Below, piece after piece: positions 36,609 to 45,087 of a stretch of DNA of 64,000 nucleotides. Origin of the DNA: REEB76 sp963774895 (GTDB taxonomy: Bacteria; Pseudomonadota; Gammaproteobacteria; Natronospirales; REEB76); assembly GCA_963774895.1 (NCBI GenBank), contig CAVZGN010000002.1:372001-436000 (forward strand), in the 5' to 3' direction. The first letter of the stretch is position 1. Each line of letters opens with the position of its first letter. The notes under the pieces are model-generated. The model was not told where the DNA came from. It did not search any database and saw only the letters and a program-made list of their open reading frames with translations. The position numbers were made by a program, and so were the translations under genes.

Positions 36609-37121
36609 ATGCCGGTACGTCAGCACCGTTTCGAGATCCTGGCCCGCGCCCTGGTGCCGAGTCTGTACCGCTATGCCTACTGGCTGGCGCGCGAGCAGGC
36701 TCTGGCCGAGGATCTGGTGCAAGAAACCCTGCTGCGTGCGTGGCGCTCGCTCCACCAGCTCCGGGATGAGGCGGCCACACGCCAGTGGCTGATCACGATC
36801 TTGCGGCGCGAGTTCGCCCGCGAACTGTCCAAACGCAGGGATACGGTGGACATTGACGTGCTGGCCTTGGCCGACAGTCACGCCAGCCTGGGTGGCGAGG
36901 ATACCGACATGCACGATGTGCGCCGCGCCATGCAGAAACTGTCGCCGGAATATCGCGAGCCACTGGTGCTGCAGGTGCTCATGGGCTGTACCACCGAGGA
37001 GATCGCCGAACAACTCGAGCTCAGCCAGGCGGCAGTATTGACGCGCCTGTTCCGTGCGCGCAATCAATTGCGCGAGCTGCTGAGTGACAGCGCCGGGCGC
37101 TTGGGAGAAGAATTCGCATGA
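36609..37121 (+). CDS. ECF-type RNA polymerase sigma factor
   Basis: 170 residues. Region 2 is ALVPSLYRYAYWLAREQALAEDLVQETLLRAWRSL (core binding and -10 recognition); region 4 is LSPEYREPLVLQVLMGCTTEEIAEQLELSQAAVLTRLFRARNQLR with a helix-turn-helix. It is followed with a 4-nt ATGA overlap by a DUF3379-type anti-sigma factor, so the two are a regulatory pair. The controlling signal is not evident. Confidence 0.9.
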   Translation: MPVRQHRFEILARALVPSLYRYAYWLAREQALAEDLVQETLLRAWRSLHQLRDEAATRQWLITILRREFARELSKRRDTVDIDVLALADSHASLGGEDTDMHDVRRAMQKLSPEYREPLVLQVLMGCTTEEIAEQLELSQAAVLTRLFRARNQLRELLSDSAGRLGEEFA

Positions 37122-37840
37122 ACACCAACATCAACTGCCTGGAAGTGCGCCGCATCCTGGGTGCTGAACCCCAGCGCCGTGACCCGGCGCTAATGCAACA
37201 TTGCAAAATCTGCGCCGCTTGCGCTGCCTTTATGAAGGACATGCTCGGCCTGGATGCACGTCTGTCGCGTGCGCTCACGGTGGAAGTGCCTGAAGGGCTG
37301 GAAGCGCGCATCGTGTTCCGCACCGCTTTCCGGCCCAGACACTTGCATACCTACCGGTGGCTGGCCGCAGCCGCCACAGTATTACTGGCTGTGGGTATCG
37401 GCTTTGATGCGTGGCAATACCAGCAAAATTCCATGGCGACCTTGAGTACCGCCTTGGTGGCCCATGTGACGGATCCAGCCGAGGCTCAAGCGCTGGATCC
37501 CGGCCGTCCAGTTTTGCAGGACGCGGGTTACGTGCATGGCGTGCTCAAGCACGTGGGTGTGCACATGCAGGGCAGCATGGATGACATCACCTATGCGCAC
37601 GCCTGCCTGTTCCGTGGCGAACTGGTGGCACATCTGGTGGTGCGCGGCAAGGACGGCCCGGTGACCGTGTTGCTGCTGCCGCACATCCATGTGAGCAAAC
37701 CCACGCACTTCGACGAGCAGGGTTACCGCGGGGAGATCGTACCCGCCGGTGCGGGCAGCATCGCAATCCTCGCCAATAACCCCAGCCCCATGCAACCCAT
37801 CGAACAGCAATTCGTCAGCATGGTGCAGTGGGGCATCTGA
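37118..37840 (+). CDS. DUF3379-type anti-sigma factor
   Basis: 240 residues. An N-terminal zinc-binding anti-sigma motif, H-x3-C-x2-C, is visible in QHCKICAACAAF (about residues 28-39). One membrane helix lies at about 81-97. The periplasmic C-terminal region (from VTDPAEAQALDPG) matches DUF3379 as I recall it and contains HIHVSKPTHFDEQGYRGEI. It presumably holds the preceding sigma factor at the membrane until an envelope or metabolic signal arrives. Coupled to the sigma gene by a 4-nt overlap. Confidence 0.82.
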   Translation: MNTNINCLEVRRILGAEPQRRDPALMQHCKICAACAAFMKDMLGLDARLSRALTVEVPEGLEARIVFRTAFRPRHLHTYRWLAAAATVLLAVGIGFDAWQYQQNSMATLSTALVAHVTDPAEAQALDPGRPVLQDAGYVHGVLKHVGVHMQGSMDDITYAHACLFRGELVAHLVVRGKDGPVTVLLLPHIHVSKPTHFDEQGYRGEIVPAGAGSIAILANNPSPMQPIEQQFVSMVQWGI

Positions 37841-37931
37841 GCATCTGTATTTGTGGACACGATGATCGTGGCCACGCTTCCATATCCCTGTCCATCTATA
37901 CTGTAGTCCCTCATACTTTTTGGATTTCCAT

Positions 37932-38420
37932 ATGAAACTCATCGACCGCGCACTGTTGGCCAATCTGCATGCGCGGGCGCTGGCTTCCTCGCGGCTGCGT
38001 ACCCACCATAATCTGCATGCGTCTCATGACGAGACCATCCAGCGCCTGTGCATGGCCATGGAGCCCGGTACCTATATACGTCCGCACCGCCACCCGGACA
38101 AATGGGAACTGCTGCTGATCATCAGCGGCGAGATGCAGGTGTTGAACTTCGATGCTTCCGGCAAAGTGCTGACGCGTACGCGTCTGGCTGCCAGCGGCGA
38201 AACTTATGGTGTGGAGAATCCCGCCGGTAGCTGGCATGCAGTGGCCACACTGGCGCCATCCACGGTGGTGCTGGAAGTGAAGCACGGCCCATACCTGCCC
38301 ACCGGTGAACAGGATTACGCACACTGGGCACCGCCCGAAGGACATGCACGTGCTGCCGAATTCGAGCGTTGGTATAGAGATGCGCAAGTTGGCGACCAGG
38401 TGCCCGCATTCACTGCATGA
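37932..38420 (+). CDS. WbuC-like cupin metalloprotein
   Basis: 162 residues with a cupin core: MEPGTYIRPHRHPDKWELLLIISG supplies two His and a Glu of the metal site, and WHAVATL a third His. An N-terminal helical region (IDRALLANLHARALASSRLRTHHNLH) is typical of WbuC-family proteins, which occur in O-antigen clusters and elsewhere. Start ATG 37932 follows a short leader. It overlaps tag by 4 nt, an unexpected pairing for a cupin. Role unknown. Confidence 0.78.
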   Translation: MKLIDRALLANLHARALASSRLRTHHNLHASHDETIQRLCMAMEPGTYIRPHRHPDKWELLLIISGEMQVLNFDASGKVLTRTRLAASGETYGVENPAGSWHAVATLAPSTVVLEVKHGPYLPTGEQDYAHWAPPEGHARAAEFERWYRDAQVGDQVPAFTA

Positions 38421-39004
38421 CGCGTAGCGGCAAAACCGTCAGACGTTGCGCCTGGGCGCCGCTAGACAGTGATCCGCTGTATCGCGACTACCATGACCGT
38501 GAATGGGGCGTACCGGTACACGATGAGCGTTGCTGGTTGGAATTTCTCATCCTAGAGGGCGCACAGGCTGGTTTATCCTGGTCTACCATCCTGCACAAGC
38601 GCGAGAATTACCGCAAAGCTTTCGCAGGATTCGAACCAAAGAAAGTCGCACGTTTCTCGGCACGCGATGTAAAGCGGTTATTGAAAGATGCCGGCATCGT
38701 GCGCAACCGGCTGAAGATCAATGCGGCGATTATCAACGCACGGGCGTTCTTGGTTGTGCAAAAAGAATTTGGCAGTTTCGACGCTTATATCTGGGAATTT
38801 GTCGGCGGCAAAACGATCCACAATAAGCGACGCAGTATGCGTGATGTGCCGGCACGCACCACGATTTCTGACGCCATGAGCGAGGATCTCAAACGGCGCG
38901 GCTTCAAATTTGTCGGCAGCACCATCTGTTACGCATTTATGCAGGCCACCGGACTGGTCAATGACCATGTAGTCGGCTGTTTCCGCCATCGCGACCGCCG
39001 CTGA
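38417..39004 (+). CDS. tag: DNA-3-methyladenine glycosylase I
   Basis: 195 residues, matching Tag. The zinc-site residues appear at the N-terminus (RRCAW, YHDREWGVPVHD) and C-terminus (NDHVVGCFRHRD). Base-recognition elements include FEFLILEGAQAGLSW-like FLILEGAQAGLSWSTIL and YIWEFVGG. It excises 3-methyladenine from alkylated DNA. Starts inside an ATGA overlap with the cupin gene, so the two are co-translated. Confidence 0.93.
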   Translation: MTRSGKTVRRCAWAPLDSDPLYRDYHDREWGVPVHDERCWLEFLILEGAQAGLSWSTILHKRENYRKAFAGFEPKKVARFSARDVKRLLKDAGIVRNRLKINAAIINARAFLVVQKEFGSFDAYIWEFVGGKTIHNKRRSMRDVPARTTISDAMSEDLKRRGFKFVGSTICYAFMQATGLVNDHVVGCFRHRDRR

Positions 39005-39030
39005 AGCGTAGATGCTGCAGTTTGCCGTTG

Positions 39031-39036
39031 TATAAT
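39031..39036 (+). promoter_or_regulatory. TATAAT -10 element ahead of the TauE-type gene
   Basis: A perfect TATAAT lies 45 bp before the ATG at 39081. The matching -35 region (GTAGAT at 17-nt spacing) is poor, so the promoter call is tentative. Confidence 0.35.
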
Positions 39037-39080
39037 CTGCGCCTGTTCAAATAAATAACCGATCGGAACACACGCCACCC

Positions 39081-39917
39081 ATGTCTGCGTCCCTGATGGT
39101 GATGGTTATCCTTTTCGGTGGTGTGTCAGCGGGGCTGGTCGGTTCGCTTACCGGACTTGGCGGTGGCCTGATTATCGTGCCGTTGCTGACGCTGGCGTTT
39201 CATCTGCCCATTCCCGAGGCCGTCGGTATCAGCCTGTTCGGGGTCATAGCCACCTCCACCGGCGCCGCCCCGCGTTTCGTGGGCACCGGCCTGAGCAATG
39301 TACGTGCCGCGCTGTTTTTGCAGATTGCGGCCTCCAGCGGCGCATTGGTCGGCGCCCTAGCGGCGCATCATCTGCCAGCGCGTCTGTTATTCGCGCTGTT
39401 CGGCATCGTGCTGGGTTATTCCGCGCTCATGTCTTTCATGCCCAAGCACAGTGACGTGGCGGGCGCGCCGGAGAGTTCACCGCTGGCGCAGCGCCTGCGT
39501 CTCGCCAGCCGTTATCAGCAAGCCGGCCATTGGGTGGAATATCAGGTGGTCGGCGTCATACCGGGCTTCGGGGTCATGATCGGAGCCGGCTTCCTATCGG
39601 CGTTGCTGGGCATCGGCTCCGGGGCTTTCAAGGTACTGGCCATGGACCGCATCATGAAACTGCCATTCCGGGTTTCCACCGCCACCTCGAATTTCATGAT
39701 CGGCATCACCGCCGCCACCAGTGCCGGCTTCTATCTATCCCATGGGGATATCCCGCCGGTGATTGGCGGCGCCATCATTCTCGGCGTCATTGCCGGCGCT
39801 TATGTTGGCGGACATATGGTGCGGATGTTGCCGGTTGCTACCCTGCGCAAACTGTTCGCCGTGGTGCTGCTGTTGGTGGCTGTGCAGATGCTGCTGAAAG
39901 GGCTGGTAAATCTATGA
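39081..39917 (+). CDS. TauE/SafE-family anion exporter
   Basis: 278 residues with about eight membrane helices and the paired glycine-rich repeats of the TauE/SafE (DUF81) family: GSLTGLGGGLIIVPLLTLAF in the first half and GFLSALLGIGSGAFKVLAM in the second. Members export sulfite, sulfoacetate or related anions; the substrate here is unknown. It overlaps the DUF1634 gene by 4 nt, a frequent pairing. Confidence 0.88.
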   Translation: MSASLMVMVILFGGVSAGLVGSLTGLGGGLIIVPLLTLAFHLPIPEAVGISLFGVIATSTGAAPRFVGTGLSNVRAALFLQIAASSGALVGALAAHHLPARLLFALFGIVLGYSALMSFMPKHSDVAGAPESSPLAQRLRLASRYQQAGHWVEYQVVGVIPGFGVMIGAGFLSALLGIGSGAFKVLAMDRIMKLPFRVSTATSNFMIGITAATSAGFYLSHGDIPPVIGGAIILGVIAGAYVGGHMVRMLPVATLRKLFAVVLLLVAVQMLLKGLVNL

Positions 39918-40282
39918 ACGAAATCGTGCGTGAGCGCCGTTTGCTGAATATCTGGATATTGCGCGTCAGCATCGCGCTGTGTGCGCTGCTCATCGCTACC
40001 GGACTTGCGATTTTCTTCGTGCACGGCAGCTCACATATCCCGGCGACGCCCAGCGGCTCGCTGCGCGCGATGATCCAGGCTTCGATTCAAGGAAGCATCG
40101 GGCTGCACGCCAGCGCGTTTCTGGATACCGCCATCATCGTGCTGCTGCTCACGCCCGTCGCACGGCTAGTGGCCGGCATTTACGTGAGCGCGCGGGTGCG
40201 CGATTGGCTGTATGTTGGAATCGGTGTGCTGGTGTTGGTGCTGGTGATCGTCGGCGTGATCGCGGGCCAGAGCGGCGTATGA
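39914..40282 (+). CDS. DUF1634 membrane protein
   Basis: 122 residues with three membrane helices (about 14-35, 68-86, 96-116). It resembles DUF1634, commonly encoded after TauE/SafE transporters as an accessory subunit. The frame is open much further upstream inside the transporter gene, but the ATG in the ATGA overlap at 39914 is the clear start. Confidence 0.82.
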   Translation: MNEIVRERRLLNIWILRVSIALCALLIATGLAIFFVHGSSHIPATPSGSLRAMIQASIQGSIGLHASAFLDTAIIVLLLTPVARLVAGIYVSARVRDWLYVGIGVLVLVLVIVGVIAGQSGV

Positions 40283-40332
40283 TATTTACGTTTTGAGTCT
40301 GCAGTGATCTGCCGAGTTACCTATCGACCCTC

Positions 40333-40626
40333 TCAAAATTTATTAAAAATCTGTGAAGCATTCCAGAAGGACTTGAATTCCAGCGCATTGACGCTCGGAT
40401 CTTGGAAGAACATAGTCGCCTGTCCACCCACTTGACCCTTGAAACGGATGCCGGGCTCGATGACGAACTTCACGTTGGCTTTCTTTAGCTTATCAGCAAG
40501 CGCCCGCCACTGATCCCTTTCCAAGATCACGCCAAAGTGACGCACCAGTACGTCCTCGCCATCTACACGATTGGTTGCGATGGTGTGTTCTGGCGGCGCC
40601 AGATGCGCGACGATCTCCGTCGCCAT
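40333..40626 (-). pseudogene. 5'-truncated VOC/glyoxalase-fold remnant
   Basis: The 97-residue frame matches only the C-terminal two thirds of a VOC-family protein: IVAHLAPPEH, VRHFGVILERDQW, KFVIEPGIRFKG and NALEFKSF with the metal-ligand Glu. The first beta-alpha-beta module, with the first metal His, is missing; only 57 bp separate this frame from the hemF stop, too little to encode it. I regard it as a decaying remnant, though the fragment could still be expressed from ATG 40626. Confidence 0.6.
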
Positions 40627-40683
40627 GATTTAGATCGCGGCGCGGACCAGTGGTCCGCCGGCTACTTCCACCTAGTGCCACTT

Positions 40684-41592
40684 TTAAACCCAATCCCTGG
40701 GTTTGAGATATTTCTCATAGAGTTCCGCTTCCGGTGAATTCTTGGTCGGTTTGTAATCATATTCCCAGCGCACTTCCGGCGGCAGTGACATGAGGATGGA
40801 TTCGGTACGCCCGCCGGACTGCAGGCCGAACAGCGTGCCGCGGTCGTACACCAGGTTGAACTCCACGTAGCGGCCGCGCCGGTAGAGCTGGAATTGCCGT
40901 TCCCGCTCACCGTAGCGCATGTTGCGACGCTTCTCCACGATGGGCGTGTAGGCCTCAAGGAAATGATCACCCACGCTTTGTTGGAAGGCGAAGCAGCGTT
41001 CGAAGTCCCACTCGTTCAAATCATCGAAGAACAGGCCACCGATACCGCGGGCTTCGTTGCGATGGCGGATGAAGAAATACTGGTCGCACCATTGTTTGAA
41101 GCGTGGATAGATATCCGTGCCGAAGGGCTCACAGGCGGCTTTGGCAGTGCGGTGCCAGTGGCGCGCGTCGTCCTCGAAACCGTAATAGGGTGTGAGATCG
41201 AAACCGCCGCCGAACCACCAGATCGTCTTGTCACCTTGTTTAGGTGCGGCAAAAAAACGCACGTTCATGTGGGTAGTGGGTACGTAGGGATTCCAGGGAT
41301 GCAGCACCAGCGACACGCCAAGAGCCCGCCAGCTGCGTCCCGCCAGTTCCGGCCGGTGGGCAGTGGCGGAAGGCGGCAGGCTGTTGCCGTGCACCTGGGA
41401 GAAGTTTATGCCCGCTTGCTCGAACAGCCCACCCTGACGCAGCACGCGGGTATCGCCGCCACCGCCCTCGGAACGTGTCCATGTGTCGCGCTGGAACCGC
41501 TGTTTTGCGTCGAGCTTTTCAAGTGCCGCAGTTAGCTTGTCCTGCAACGCATGCATATAAGCTTCGACGCTTGTGATATCGATATCGCGCAT
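40684..41592 (-). CDS. hemF: Oxygen-dependent coproporphyrinogen III oxidase
   Basis: 302 residues, standard HemF. Recognisable segments are GGGGDTRVLRQGGLFEQAGINFS, VHGNSLPP, HMNVRFFAA, WWFGGGFDLTPYYGFEDDARHWH, and YVEFNLVYDRGTLFGLQSGGRTESILMSLPP. It oxidatively decarboxylates coproporphyrinogen III with O2, implying aerobic haem synthesis. It starts 3 bp after tsaC in the topA-tsaC-hemF run. Confidence 0.95.
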   Translation of the reverse strand: MRDIDITSVEAYMHALQDKLTAALEKLDAKQRFQRDTWTRSEGGGGDTRVLRQGGLFEQAGINFSQVHGNSLPPSATAHRPELAGRSWRALGVSLVLHPWNPYVPTTHMNVRFFAAPKQGDKTIWWFGGGFDLTPYYGFEDDARHWHRTAKAACEPFGTDIYPRFKQWCDQYFFIRHRNEARGIGGLFFDDLNEWDFERCFAFQQSVGDHFLEAYTPIVEKRRNMRYGERERQFQLYRRGRYVEFNLVYDRGTLFGLQSGGRTESILMSLPPEVRWEYDYKPTKNSPEAELYEKYLKPRDWV

Positions 41593-41595
41593 GTG

Positions 41596-42156
41596 TTAAC
41601 TGGCCCGCAAAAGTCTACCGCTCAGGGCATCGCGGATTTCCGTGGGCTTGCGTTGGGCACCGACCTTGCCGGGCATGATGTAATCCAATTTGTCTTGCAG
41701 CAGTCGCCGTACCGCTAGGGAAGAACGTATTGGCGGGTGGCTGCTTAAGTTGGCGCTGGTGGAAGTCAATGCAAAACCGGTCGCAGCACACAAAGCGCGT
41801 GCCACCGGATGGGCGGTGACACGTACAGCCAAAGTCGTGCGTCCGCCGGTGAGCCAGTCGGGGACGCCCTGGGCGGCAGGCACCACCCAGGTAATGGGTC
41901 CAGGCCATGTCTTTAGCAGTTGATCACGCACCTTGTCGGACACTTCAATGTACGGCTCAAGTTGGACGATGTCGGCGGCAATCAGGATGAAACCCTTGCC
42001 AGGGTCGCGCTGTTTAATGGCCAGCAGTTTGGCTACTGCGGCCGCGCTCAACGGATCACACCCCAGGCCGAAGACGGCTTCAGTGGGATAAGCGATGACG
42101 CCGCCGCTGCATATCGCTTTGCGGGCAGCTCGCATCGGCCAGCGAAACGCGCACAT
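41596..42156 (-). CDS. tsaC: Threonylcarbamoyl-AMP synthase (Sua5/YrdC)
   Basis: 186 residues of the YrdC fold: GGVIAYPTEAVFGLGCDP near the N-terminus, LLAIKQRDPGKGFILIA with the conserved KxR..K, WPGPITWVVPA, LAVRVTAHPVARAL, and TSTSANLSSHPP. It makes the threonylcarbamoyl-AMP used for the t6A37 tRNA modification. The short form lacks the Sua5 C-terminal domain. Encoded 9 bp after topA. Confidence 0.92.
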   Translation of the reverse strand: MCAFRWPMRAARKAICSGGVIAYPTEAVFGLGCDPLSAAAVAKLLAIKQRDPGKGFILIAADIVQLEPYIEVSDKVRDQLLKTWPGPITWVVPAAQGVPDWLTGGRTTLAVRVTAHPVARALCAATGFALTSTSANLSSHPPIRSSLAVRRLLQDKLDYIMPGKVGAQRKPTEIRDALSGRLLRAS

Positions 42157-42165
42157 GAACGTGGC

Positions 42166-44490
42166 TCAGTTCGCCACCGCGGCTTCCGGCTCCTGTGACG
42201 GTGGTGCCAGCTCCGGTGCGGGTTCGGCGAAACCGCATTCCTTGCGAGGACAGACGCGCTCGGTGCCCTTGCGCTTGGTGGTCTTGATGGTGAGGATCGG
42301 CCAGCCACATTTGGGGCAGGGTTGCGCCAGCGGCGGGTTCCAGGTTGCATATTTGCAGTCCGGGTAGCGCGAGCAGGAATAGAAGATCTTGCCGTAGCGC
42401 GATTTGCGCTTCAGGAACGTGCCCTGATGGCACTCGGGACATTCGACCCCCATGTCCTGGGGTTTCTCCAGCGGTTCGATGAATTTGCATTTAGGATAGC
42501 TGGAACAGCCGATGAACTTGCCATAGCGGCCGCGCCGGATGATGAGGTCCGAGCCACACTGCGGGCACTGCCGGCCCTCAATCTTCTCCGGTTGCGCCGC
42601 TTGCTCGGCGGTTTCGTCCAGGTTGCGGGTGTAGTCGCAGTCCGGATAGCCGGTGCAGCCGATAAATCGCCCGCGCCGTCCCAGGCGGATGGAGAGCGGC
42701 TTGCCGCATTTGGGACATTTCTCATCCATCTTCTGGGTGGTCACGTCCTTGCGCGACACATTTTCTTCTTTGTGATCCACCAGCTTCTTGAACGGGTCCC
42801 AGAACTCATGCATCACCGGCACCCATTCCTTCTCGCCACGCGAGACCGCGTCCAGCTCGTCTTCCATCTTGGCGGTGAAGTCGTAGTCCACATACTGGGT
42901 AAAGTGGTCAGTCAGGAATTTGCTGACCACGCGGCCCACATCCGTGGGTTTGAAACGTTTGCGGTCCATCTCCACGTATTCGCGTTGCTGCAGGGTGGAG
43001 ATGATGGTGGCGTAGGTCGAGGGCCGGCCGATGCCGTACTCTTCCAGGGCCTTTACCAGACTGGCTTCGGTATAACGCGGCGGCGGCTCGGTGAAATGCT
43101 GCTCACACTGGATGTCCTTGAGGGTGACGGTTTCACCCTGCTCGAGCGGCGGCAGCAGCCGTTCTTCATCATCGCCGATAGTGTCGTCCTGGCCTTCCTG
43201 GTATACGGCCATGAAACCCGGCACCACCATCACCGAACCGGTGGCCCGGAAGCTGCTGTCGTGGCCGGCGTCCAGATCCGCCGTGACCGTGTCGAACACT
43301 GCCTGCTCCATCTGGCAGGCGATGGTGCGCTTCCAGATGAGTTCGTACAGCTTACGCTGTTCCTCGGTGAGTTTGCCGTGGATGTCTTCCGGAGCGCGCG
43401 CCGCCGAAGTTGGGCGGATGGCTTCGTGGGCTTCCTGGGCATTCTTGGATTTGGTCTTGTAGACGCGCGATTCTTCCGGCAGATGATCCTGGCCATAGCG
43501 TTTGGCGATGACCTCACGGATCTCGGCCACGGCTTCGGCGGCCAGGTTCACCGAATCGGTGCGCATGTAGCTGATGAGGCCCACCGCGCCTTCGCCGGTC
43601 AGATCGATGCCTTCATAGAGTTGCTGGGCGGTGCGCATGGTGCGCTGCGCGCCGAAACCCAGCTTGCGTGAGGCTTCCTGCTGCAAGGTGGAGGTGGTGA
43701 AAGGCGCTGCCGGATTACGCTTGCGCTGTTTCTTCTCGACCGAAGCAACCGTGAGTTTGCCGTTGGCGGATTTGAGCAGGGCCGCTTCCGCGGCGCGTGT
43801 GGATTTCTCGTCGCGGAAAGTGAACTGTTCGGCCTTGTGGCCGGCATACTGGTAGAGACGGGCACTGAACGCTTGCGCGTCCTTCTCCGCATTCGCGGCG
43901 ATACTCCAGTATTCCTCGCTCTTGAACTTCTCGATCTCATCCTCGCGCTCGCAGATAAGGCGCAGGGCCGGCGACTGCACACGGCCGGCGGACAGGCCGC
44001 GGCGGATCTTCTTCCAGAGTAGCGGCGAGAGGTTGAAACCCACTAGGTAATCCAGCGCGCGGCGTGCCTGCTGGGCGTTCACCAGTTCAGTGGACAGTGG
44101 CCGCGGATGGGCCACCGCATCGTTCACGGCCCGCTGGGTGATTTCGTGGAACACTACCCGGTGTACCTCTTTGTCCTTGAGGGCGCCACGCTCCTTGAGG
44201 ATCTCATAGAGATGCCAGGAGATGGCTTCGCCTTCCCGGTCGGGGTCGGTGGCCAGATACAGGGCCCCGGCCTTCTTGAGGGCTTTGGCAATGGCGTCCA
44301 CGTGCTTTTCATTGCGCTCGATGAGCGCGTATTTCATGGAGAATTCATTCTCCGTGTCCACGGCGCCCTCCTTGGGCACCAGGTCGCGCACGTGGCCGTA
44401 GGAAGCCAGAACCTCGAAGCCCTTACCCAGGTACTTCTTGATGGTCTTGGCCTTGGCGGGAGACTCGACTATGACTAGGTTTTCACTCAT
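42166..44490 (-). CDS. topA: DNA topoisomerase I
   Basis: 774 residues, type IA. The TOPRIM domain has VIVESPAKAKTIKKYLG and ATDPDREGEAI; the catalytic Tyr lies in LISYMRTDSVNL. The C-terminus holds four Cys4 zinc ribbons, the first three of topoisomerase type (CPKCGKPLSIR...GCTGYPDC, CPQCG...CSSYPKC, CPECH...CSRYPDC) and a fourth more divergent (CPKCGWP...CPRKEC). It relaxes negative supercoils. A 114-bp spacer separates it from smg with no visible terminator. Confidence 0.96.
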   Translation of the reverse strand: MSENLVIVESPAKAKTIKKYLGKGFEVLASYGHVRDLVPKEGAVDTENEFSMKYALIERNEKHVDAIAKALKKAGALYLATDPDREGEAISWHLYEILKERGALKDKEVHRVVFHEITQRAVNDAVAHPRPLSTELVNAQQARRALDYLVGFNLSPLLWKKIRRGLSAGRVQSPALRLICEREDEIEKFKSEEYWSIAANAEKDAQAFSARLYQYAGHKAEQFTFRDEKSTRAAEAALLKSANGKLTVASVEKKQRKRNPAAPFTTSTLQQEASRKLGFGAQRTMRTAQQLYEGIDLTGEGAVGLISYMRTDSVNLAAEAVAEIREVIAKRYGQDHLPEESRVYKTKSKNAQEAHEAIRPTSAARAPEDIHGKLTEEQRKLYELIWKRTIACQMEQAVFDTVTADLDAGHDSSFRATGSVMVVPGFMAVYQEGQDDTIGDDEERLLPPLEQGETVTLKDIQCEQHFTEPPPRYTEASLVKALEEYGIGRPSTYATIISTLQQREYVEMDRKRFKPTDVGRVVSKFLTDHFTQYVDYDFTAKMEDELDAVSRGEKEWVPVMHEFWDPFKKLVDHKEENVSRKDVTTQKMDEKCPKCGKPLSIRLGRRGRFIGCTGYPDCDYTRNLDETAEQAAQPEKIEGRQCPQCGSDLIIRRGRYGKFIGCSSYPKCKFIEPLEKPQDMGVECPECHQGTFLKRKSRYGKIFYSCSRYPDCKYATWNPPLAQPCPKCGWPILTIKTTKRKGTERVCPRKECGFAEPAPELAPPSQEPEAAVAN

Positions 44491-44604
44491 ATATATCCAG
44501 CAATACTACAAACGGTATCGCAGCAGCAAGTCCGGGGGACTTTAGCGACCATCGGCGGCGGCAAAACACGGTCGCGCCGGCATGCTGTGACTGCACAGTG
44601 GCGC

Positions 44605-45087
44605 TCAGTGCATCATGCCAAATGTGTCATCGAATACCAGATCTTCCATGCGCGAATAAGCGTCTTCCTGGCCGGGATGATTGAACAGTACCATGAGGAT
44701 GATCCATTTCACCTGTTCGAGATCAATCTCGTTGCTCTCCAGCGCCATGATGCGTTCGATGACCACTTCGCGTTGTGCGGCTTCCAGGATGCCGATGTTT
44801 TCCAAATACTGGATGAAACCGCGGCATTCGGTGGTGAGACGCGTAAATTCCTGTTCAGCGTATACCCGGAACCCGTCGTGACGGGTCAGTGAGGGTTCGG
44901 CTACCGGCGGGTTGGTCGCCAGGTTTTCCAGCCAGTCGAAGGCTTTGTTGATCTCCGCTTTGGGGAAGCCGGCTTCTTCCAGCTCCACCGTCAGGGACTC
45001 GCGATCGGTCTCGGTTTCTTCCTCGTCATCATCCAGATAGTTTTCAAACAGGTACATGAGCACGTCGAGCACGTTCTCTTTCATCAT
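44605..45087 (-). CDS. smg: Smg (DUF494) family protein
   Basis: 160 residues, acidic. MMKENVLDVLMYLFENYL, then an acidic DDDEEETETD stretch, LEEAGFPKAEINKAFDWLENL and ALESNEIDLEQVKWIILMVLFNHPG match the DUF494/Smg family, found between dprA and topA in gammaproteobacteria. Its function is unsettled. The ATG overlaps the dprA stop by 4 nt. Confidence 0.92.
   Translation of the reverse strand: MMKENVLDVLMYLFENYLDDDEEETETDRESLTVELEEAGFPKAEINKAFDWLENLATNPPVAEPSLTRHDGFRVYAEQEFTRLTTECRGFIQYLENIGILEAAQREVVIERIMALESNEIDLEQVKWIILMVLFNHPGQEDAYSRMEDLVFDDTFGMMH

Noticed and set aside
39530..40282. 250-residue frame covering the DUF1634 gene
   Set aside because: The first half lies inside the TauE gene in another frame and is low-complexity Arg/His-rich; only the part from the ATG at 39914 resembles a protein family.
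42322..43671. 449-residue plus-strand frame inside topA
   Set aside because: It is the antisense of conserved topA codons, produced by GC bias; it has no ribosome site and no recognisable domain.
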